Origin: Urophycis tenuis | Lineage: Eukaryota; Chordata; Actinopteri; Gadiformes; Phycidae | Length of the DNA: 64,000 nucleotides | Reading direction: 5' to 3' | NCBI GenBank assembly: GCA_036785325.1 | Contig: JAXIVH010000025.1 | Coordinates: forward strand, 114,501 to 178,500 | Shown here: piece by piece, positions 57,758 through 64,000 of the stretch | Position numbering within the stretch: position 1 is the stretch's first letter | Layout: every line of letters begins with the position of its first letter | Made by a program: the position numbers and the translations under genes | Notes under the pieces: model-generated | Databases searched by the model: none | What the model was told of the DNA's origin: nothing | The model's input: only the letters and a program-made list of their open reading frames with translations

Positions 57758-58393
57758 TCATGTTTGGTTTCGGGAGAACAAGCACTCTCCGCGTAGCGTC
57801 AGGTGTTGAAGTTGGTACTGGAGAACCTCTGTGTCTGTTGACTCTTTAATACTCATTTTATCTAAATTGAGGTAGTCCAGAGACTTGGCCTGGGCGCTGC
57901 TCCCTTTGATGAGACAGAGGGGTAAAGGTCCATGGAGGCCCCTTCTGGACTCCCCGTGTGTCAAAGACCTGAGCAGGGTGTCACCTGAGCTGGGCATGCG
58001 CCTCCGACTCCGTCCGTTAACAGAGGGTACGCCGTAAGGCTGGAAGGATCGGCCTTTGGCTTTTAAAATGCGTGATCCCCGATGAATACCCAACTCGTTG
58101 GCTTTGGGTCCGGCGGTCGTCACAAAGCTAGGAGATATGTCTGGCAGAGAGCTCTGCTCTGGGGTGCTGGTCGACCACTGTTGGGCCATTTTCAGCAGCT
58201 CTTCACCCGTGGTGAAGCCCACCAGGTAATTTGAGTCCATGTGAACAATCTGGTAGCCAGCGACAGTACTTTTGATGGGTGAACAGGGTGTACTGGCACA
58301 CCGGGGTCTGTCCATGTCCTGTTTGAACGTGGCGATGGCCTCTTCAGCGGAGAGAATAGGCACTGGTTTCCTTGACACTCCACCGATATCCAT
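57758..58393 (-). CDS. macir: Macrophage immunometabolism regulator (C5orf30 homologue), UNC119-binding protein
   Basis: Known family role: binds the lipid-cargo chaperones UNC119A/B, affects ciliary cargo trafficking, and restrains inflammatory responses in macrophages and fibroblasts. A single coding exon of 211 residues, close to the 206 of human, where the coding part is likewise one exon. Conserved blocks in order: RCASTPCSPIKSTVAGYQI, HMDSNYLVGFTTGEELLKMA, FQPYGVPSVNGRSRRRMPSS, LHGPLPLCLIKG, AKSLDYLNLDKM and TDTEVLQYQLQHLTLRGE. The start at 58393 is the first ATG of the open frame, in a good context (AGAAATGG), and gives MDIGGVSRK. No signal peptide or membrane segment. It lies tail to tail with ankrd55 and head to head with ppip5k2. 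The N-terminal 35 residues diverge from human. Confidence 0.95.
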   Translation of the reverse strand: MDIGGVSRKPVPILSAEEAIATFKQDMDRPRCASTPCSPIKSTVAGYQIVHMDSNYLVGFTTGEELLKMAQQWSTSTPEQSSLPDISPSFVTTAGPKANELGIHRGSRILKAKGRSFQPYGVPSVNGRSRRRMPSSGDTLLRSLTHGESRRGLHGPLPLCLIKGSSAQAKSLDYLNLDKMSIKESTDTEVLQYQLQHLTLRGECLFSRNQT

Positions 58394-58429
58394 TTCTGAA
58401 TGAACAGACAACACCTCACTGGGGAAAAA

Positions 58430-61090
58430 AAGCAGACAGAGAGGAAGTAGGGGTTGGTCTGTTGGGAGGATTTTTGGAAGATGACTATTGTTAAAATAAT
58501 TGTGTAAATATTGTAATTGAAACCTATTTATAGAAAAATAAATAACTTATATCAAGGAAAGAATGAGCTAAATATTTTATTCATCTGACATCTATTTTTA
58601 AATGTAAAGTAATGGCAGTCTATAAAGAATGTATTGTATCTGTACTGCTCTTAATATGACTACAAAGATTTTGTTAACATAACAACAGGCTGGGCTTTTC
58701 AATTCATTTACTCTTTGAATCTTTACTCTTTCCAGCAGTAGAAAACAAATGAAGACAACTCCACCATTTTCTGTATAGCTTGGATTATGCTGAATTCAGA
58801 CAGGCAGTGAATAATCATGTGCAGAATAAATGTTTGGGCAGTAGGACGTAGGAGTGACGGCGCCAGGCTCAAACCAAATGGTTTTCCTATTGGTGAAACA
58901 GAGAGTGAATGGTGAAGTTCAACTTTTCACCCTTCAAAATATGAAAAGAGTGCAATGGAAACAGCTACAGGTAAGAGATAGGCTTCATCGTGCAGTCATT
59001 TGCATTTCCACGATATGCTCGGGACAATGGTGTGTCTGCAGATAAGAGGGTTCCACAGAGGGTTCCACAGTGGAACAATACCTCTGGAAACGAGGCTTGG
59101 TTTGCCAACGACTGGCTCAATGTTGATTGTTGATGTTTGTATCCATTACCACTGGTAGAAGATACTGATGAATTACAAAATCATATCAAATCCTTTTTGG
59201 AATCACACTGAATGTCAAAGGTTTGTTTGCACAGTGCAGTGATTTGAAATCCATTTTAATAGGAGCAACAATGACACAAAAGCATGACCATGATAAGTAT
59301 TTACCATCCATGTTTGAAATCTGATCCACTCTGGATGTTAGTGTCTATGGTAACCTTGTTGTGCCAACAGACTGAGGCCAGTGTAGTTCACTTAAAACCC
59401 TCAATTTGTTTCTGTTTATCACAATTTATGTTACTATTACTACAGCAATGAATTAAACTATCTGGTAAATTGGTGCAATCAATTTATCCTTAAGATCTAC
59501 ATAGAAGCAAATCAGTTAACAAAATTGATCACATTATATTTTCCTTTTGACATGGTAAACAGAAGAGCAACCAACATTTGCATAAATTAATTCTCTTTTC
59601 ATCACACCACATGCATAGTGTTGGGATAGGCCTAACGTAGGCTTATTTATTTTTTTTATCTTGGTGGCTTTATATTGAATCAAGGCAATGCTAGTGTGTC
59701 TATACATGAGATTATAAAACTGAGTAAATAAACTGAATAGCCTAGGCCTACTTCATGAATACAGTCTATCTGGACTAAGACTGGACTAAGTGAGAAAACA
59801 CGGCGCATGCTTAGGCCTGTAACGTAAGTAGTAATACATGACCAATATCCTAATAGCCTAGGTTGCATCTGAGAATAAAAATCATACAGTTTATTATTGG
59901 TTTAATTAATTATTTGATTTGTGATGTTCAATTTCATGACATAATGGGTAATTAGGCCTACATTTTTGTACAGTTTATGTTACATTCTGGGCATTTGCAG
60001 CTATGTATAATCGACAAACCCGACAAAATGAATAAATAAATGAAGGCTCTATATAAAATGTATTACAGCAATGCACACTGTTGGCTGCTGTGGGCTTTAG
60101 GCCAACTATGACGATGGATATTCATGTTAGTTAGGTCTATGTATAAAACCAACAATGCTGAAAATGATGCACAATAGATCCCGTTTTACGTCAAATGTTA
60201 TCATTCCCTTATATAGGCAGGCACATGTAAACAAGCGCACTATTATATTTTCAATTGAAAGCATTGAGGGGACGCGACATGAATTTGACACAATTAAATA
60301 TGATGGCAATGGTCGTCTATTGTGCATTGTCCCTATATGCGGTTTTCTTTGTTAAACATATGATCTGTTATCTAATAAATAGCGATACTGGGTTATTTTC
60401 TTTGTATAGCGGAAAACCGATAACAAACCTGTATGCTGGCAGCTACAACGCGTCGTTCACGCCTCTTGTCTTCGGACAGTGGATGGCACGTTTATCATCC
60501 GACGATTGTAAGGGCGTTCTATTTTTTTCATGACTTCCGGCAATTACTTTCAAAGTAATTCACCTCTACGAGCACACATATTTGCACACGTATATGCACA
60601 CACACGCACACACACACTCAAACAGGCACGCACTCACATACACACACATACCCACAGACATACATAGATAGGTATTTGTAAGATTACGTATACTTATGCA
60701 TTTCTAAACCGAGTGTTGAGATAGGCGAGAGACGATGGCGCAACATTGATGCGAGGCCACATTACTTTGAAAAATGGAAAAAGCAAATCCCCGGAAGTGC
60801 AAATTTCATTCTCTCTAGCTTGTCACAACAATTACTAATCCGTGGAGGAGAGGAAGAAATGTCGTACCAGCGGTGGACTCGATACCCATATAAAACACGG
60901 AGCAATTGCTATTTCATTATTTAACCGAAATTATAGGAGGTGTCTCACTGTTTAGGAAACACCACATCAGGTCGCATCGTGTCATATGGTTTTTAGGCAT
61001 CTCTTTAACTTATGCAAGAACGTAAGCTAGCATAGCCAGTCAAAAATCATTCGTCAAATTAAAAAAACTCAAACATATGTTGGTTTCAGG
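58430..61090. other. macir-ppip5k2 divergent intergenic region
   Basis: Contains the 5' ends and promoters of both genes, but no coding exon recognised. A CA-rich stretch lies at about 60595-60665. Any macir 5' non-coding exon should lie here on the minus strand; I could not place it. Confidence 0.45.
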
Positions 61091-61544
61091 ATTCTATCAC
61101 AAGGTAAGAGGAAATCAGACTGTATTCTGAATTGTTACGTATAGTATTCCATCCCTCATACTTTTATCTCAAAGTTAGCCACGTGTGTTATTGTGAAGGA
61201 AGTGGCAGCTAAGATGTCAACTTCACATCGTGATGTTATCGTGCCAGACACAGCTTTAACACATCATCATCAACGTCAGCTATGTACCATCTACAGTGTG
61301 TCAGAATCGATTAAGGTGCTGTTTAGAGCAACTCTGCAATGCAGAATAGTTATTTGTTTCCGGTTTAACTGATGGTTAGAATAAGGGAGGTCTTCAACTC
61401 AAATCCATAGCCGTTCCTTTGCTACCCATGATGAAGTGAAATCAAGAAGTGGACTCTTCTCCATCGCAAAATGGAAGACCTGAGTGAACCTAGTGATTCA
61501 ATCCCTTCTAATCGAATTTATATCTTCTTCTTTTTTAACCTTAG

Positions 61545-62830
61545 TGAGTAAGACAAATGCTGAGCCCTTTGGCCCATGACAAGAGAGAACCAGAGGCCAT
61601 GTCGACGTGAGGATTTGTGAACTGTTGGGGAGTTGGTGTTGGAGAGAACGTGATAAGCAAGCTGGCCATGTCCTCCGGAGGTGAACCCCCTGACAACCTG
61701 GAACATCCCCGGTTTTTTGTGGGCTGTGATGACGCCGAGGGAGAGGAACTGATTGATCCCGGGAGAGTCATGGGGTACGACTGTCTCTACGAAGATGAAG
61801 AGGAAGATGACGATGAGCTGTATGACTCGGTAAGCAATTCTCCTTCAAGACTGCCCTTGTAGTACTAACCTAATGTTAATCCGACATTGTGCTTTCTGAT
61901 AGTATTGGGGGGAAAATAAAGGTTAAATAAATAAAACATTTGTCCTTGCAACATCAATATCAACACAATCGGGTAATGGCTGACGTTTGGGATCCCCCCT
62001 GCCAAGATTTCATTGCAAGTTAAACTGGGAATGGGTAGGTTTTACCCAGGCTAAGTAAACCGGGGTTTGGCAGAAACCAGGTCACAACCATGCTTTCCCC
62101 TGTGGATGAAATGCTAATCACTGTTGGAGGTCATGTGAAGTCATCATGAGCCGTTCGTGTGATAACATCATACATGTGATTGAGACTCAGCTGCTTTACT
62201 TGATGGGTTCCTCCTATATGTTGGAGTGGCAATTTTGGTATTACTGCATCTAAATGAATGTAAAGCTCAGAAATATCATCTTAATCCCAAAATAACCCCC
62301 TGTTGGGTACACTGTCATGCTTGCGTCTGAGAGCTCTAAACTACTGTCAAATGTGTTAGGCTAGTTAAATGCTCTGGCTCTTTTGAAGACTCGTAATTAA
62401 AGGGCAGAAGTAGCATCTTCATCACCTCACCAATGTCTGTGTTGTTTTATGTGTGTGTGGTTACATTGTAACCTCTATAGTGGTAGCCTACATTTGCCGT
62501 GTCCTACCATACCGATAGTTGGTGAAAGAACGGCTGGAAAAATGGTGCAAATTGTGCACTTTCAATTCACCACAGCACAGGTCCAACGGTGAAGCCTTTG
62601 TTCAGTTACAATTGGGCAGTTAATGGGGAACATATGAACGTGTGAATGGGGCTTGCCACAGAGAGCAGGCCAGGGATTACTCTGTTGCTGTTTCGGTCTG
62701 CAATATATGATTATGACATGATTCATGAATAAAGCACAACAAATAATGTAAATACTTCCAGGTTCCATGTTCAGCTATGTCTGTGATTTGCTTGTTTATG
62801 TGGTGCTCTAGTTATATTTCTATTGGCACT

Positions 62831-62890
<60 letters not shown>

Positions 62891-64000
62891 AAATGGTAGC
62901 CATTTATTTTCTCAATGTGGATAAACATGGAGGGGTAAGCTTGACGTTGTGCTTGCTATTGGTCACCCAGTGACCAATAGCAGGGCTTGTCCCGCCCTAC
63001 TGCCCCTAGATAACACTAGGCACAGTATGTGCTCTTCCCACCTGATAGAGTCCGTTGTGCTTTCCTTCTTGTTGACTCCAAGTGCTTATATCCCCCCCCC
63101 CCACCCCTGCAAGTGGGCCGTATACCATGCCTGTGAAATATAAACTACAGTTTGACCACTATATTTCAATACATTGTATAGCGGGGGCGCTATGATTTGT
63201 ATTTTTTGTGTTTCATGATTGTTTTTCCTTTTATGTTTTATATTTATACGAGTTGACAAGTTGTGAGCGTATTATTAGAATCACTGGAAACGTGACACCG
63301 CTGTCTGTCATTCTGTCATTCACATTCTCTCAGGAGGCAGTGGCAGGCAAGAGGTTAAAGGAAATGGATGACAAACCATAGTTTGTCCAAGTTGAGTTAT
63401 TTGTAATGCATCAGCCATTTGCCGGGCAGTGCTGTGACAGGAACGTAGAGTAGAGTAGTGTAGGTAACGCCACCTCTGGGACCGTAGTGGACATCTTTTT
63501 GTCCTTGTAATGGACTGATCTGGAAAATCAATGGCACCTGTATCAGTTAATTGTCAACACAAGAAGGACAAATGGCAGGAGGTTACGGTTGTGCTGTCAA
63601 CAAGGCGGGAAGTAATTAATGACGTTACTGTATACCACACAATACAGAACGTATCGCTTCGTGTCATTGTAACGCCAAGGGCGTGCTTGCAGGCATGTCT
63701 TGTTTGATGAGCTCTTTCTGTGTAAGTATGAACAGCGTTTCACTATGCCTACGTTTAACCTGACGTTTTGCATATTCAAATTTAACCAAAGTTTTATTTG
63801 ATCTTTTTTTGTCTCTTTCAGCCACCGGAGAGACAGATAGTCGTGGGCATTTGCGCCATGTCGAAGAAGTCCAAGTCCAAGCCCATGAAGGAGATCTTGG
63901 AGCGACTGTGTCTGTTCAAGTACATCACCGTGGTGACCCTGGAGGAGGACGTGATCCTCGGGGAACCCGTGGCCGACTGGCCCCACTGCGACTGCCTCAT
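61545..64000 (+). CDS. ppip5k2: Inositol hexakisphosphate/diphosphoinositol-pentakisphosphate kinase 2, first coding exons (3' part outside window)
   Basis: Bifunctional enzyme of inositol pyrophosphate metabolism: an ATP-grasp kinase (InsP6 to 1-InsP7, InsP7 to InsP8) followed by a histidine-acid-phosphatase-like domain. Exon 61545-61829 has 122 nt of 5' UTR and then ATG 61668, encoding 54 codons (HPRFFVGCDDAEGEEL, acidic EDEEEDDDELYDS). The next exon starts at 63822 and runs past 64000. It encodes PPERQIVVGICAMSKKSKSK, PMKEILERLCLFKYITVV and the start of the RimK-like pre-ATP-grasp fold (EPVADWPHCDCLI). MKEILERLCLFKYITVV is closer to PPIP5K2 than PPIP5K1. A possible non-coding first exon ends at 61103 (CACAAG|GTAAG). 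Only about 114 of more than 1,100 residues are visible. Confidence 0.93.
62838..62889. repeat. CA microsatellite
   Basis: An uninterrupted CA run in the first coding intron of ppip5k2. Confidence 0.95.

Overview
The window is a piece of a ray-finned (teleost) fish chromosome. The genes are split by short GT-AG introns, their proteins are recognisable vertebrate orthologues, and the non-coding DNA is rich in long CA/GT microsatellites, tRNA-derived SINEs and an L2-type LINE. All functional assignments come from reading the exons against protein families I know; no database search was run. The species cannot be fixed from the sequence.

Layout. (1) 467-4723, plus strand: the 3' half of syk (linker and kinase domain); the SH2 exons lie before base 1. 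(2) 6346-8650, plus: complete reep5 in five exons, 189 codons. (3) 13801-39203, minus: complete chd1, 35 coding exons whose lengths sum to 5,481 nt (1,826 codons plus stop), with a 3' UTR to about 12455 and a probable non-coding first exon near 40642. (4) 44158-54669, plus: complete ankrd55, 11 coding exons, 2,022 nt (673 codons plus stop). (5) 57758-58393, minus: macir (C5orf30), one intact coding exon of 211 codons. (6) 61545-64000, plus: the first exons of ppip5k2, running off the window end.

The genes are not an operon or a single pathway: a receptor-proximal tyrosine kinase, an ER-shaping protein, a chromatin remodeller, an ankyrin scaffold, an UNC119-binding regulator and an inositol pyrophosphate kinase. 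reep5, chd1, macir, ppip5k2 and ankrd55 all have human orthologues on chromosome 5q, whereas SYK is on human 9q, so syk marks a lineage-specific junction. chd1 and reep5 are tail to tail, ankrd55 and macir are tail to tail, and macir and ppip5k2 are head to head.

I found no clearly new biological system. The most notable items are an 895-bp near-perfect fold-back element with TTAA flanks in an ankrd55 intron, a 397-bp MITE with 36-bp perfect termini in a chd1 intron, conservation of the 23-codon exon that distinguishes the SYK long and short isoforms, retroposon ends lying within about 15-45 nt of splice sites in four introns, and splice sites built into GT microsatellites and C homopolymers.
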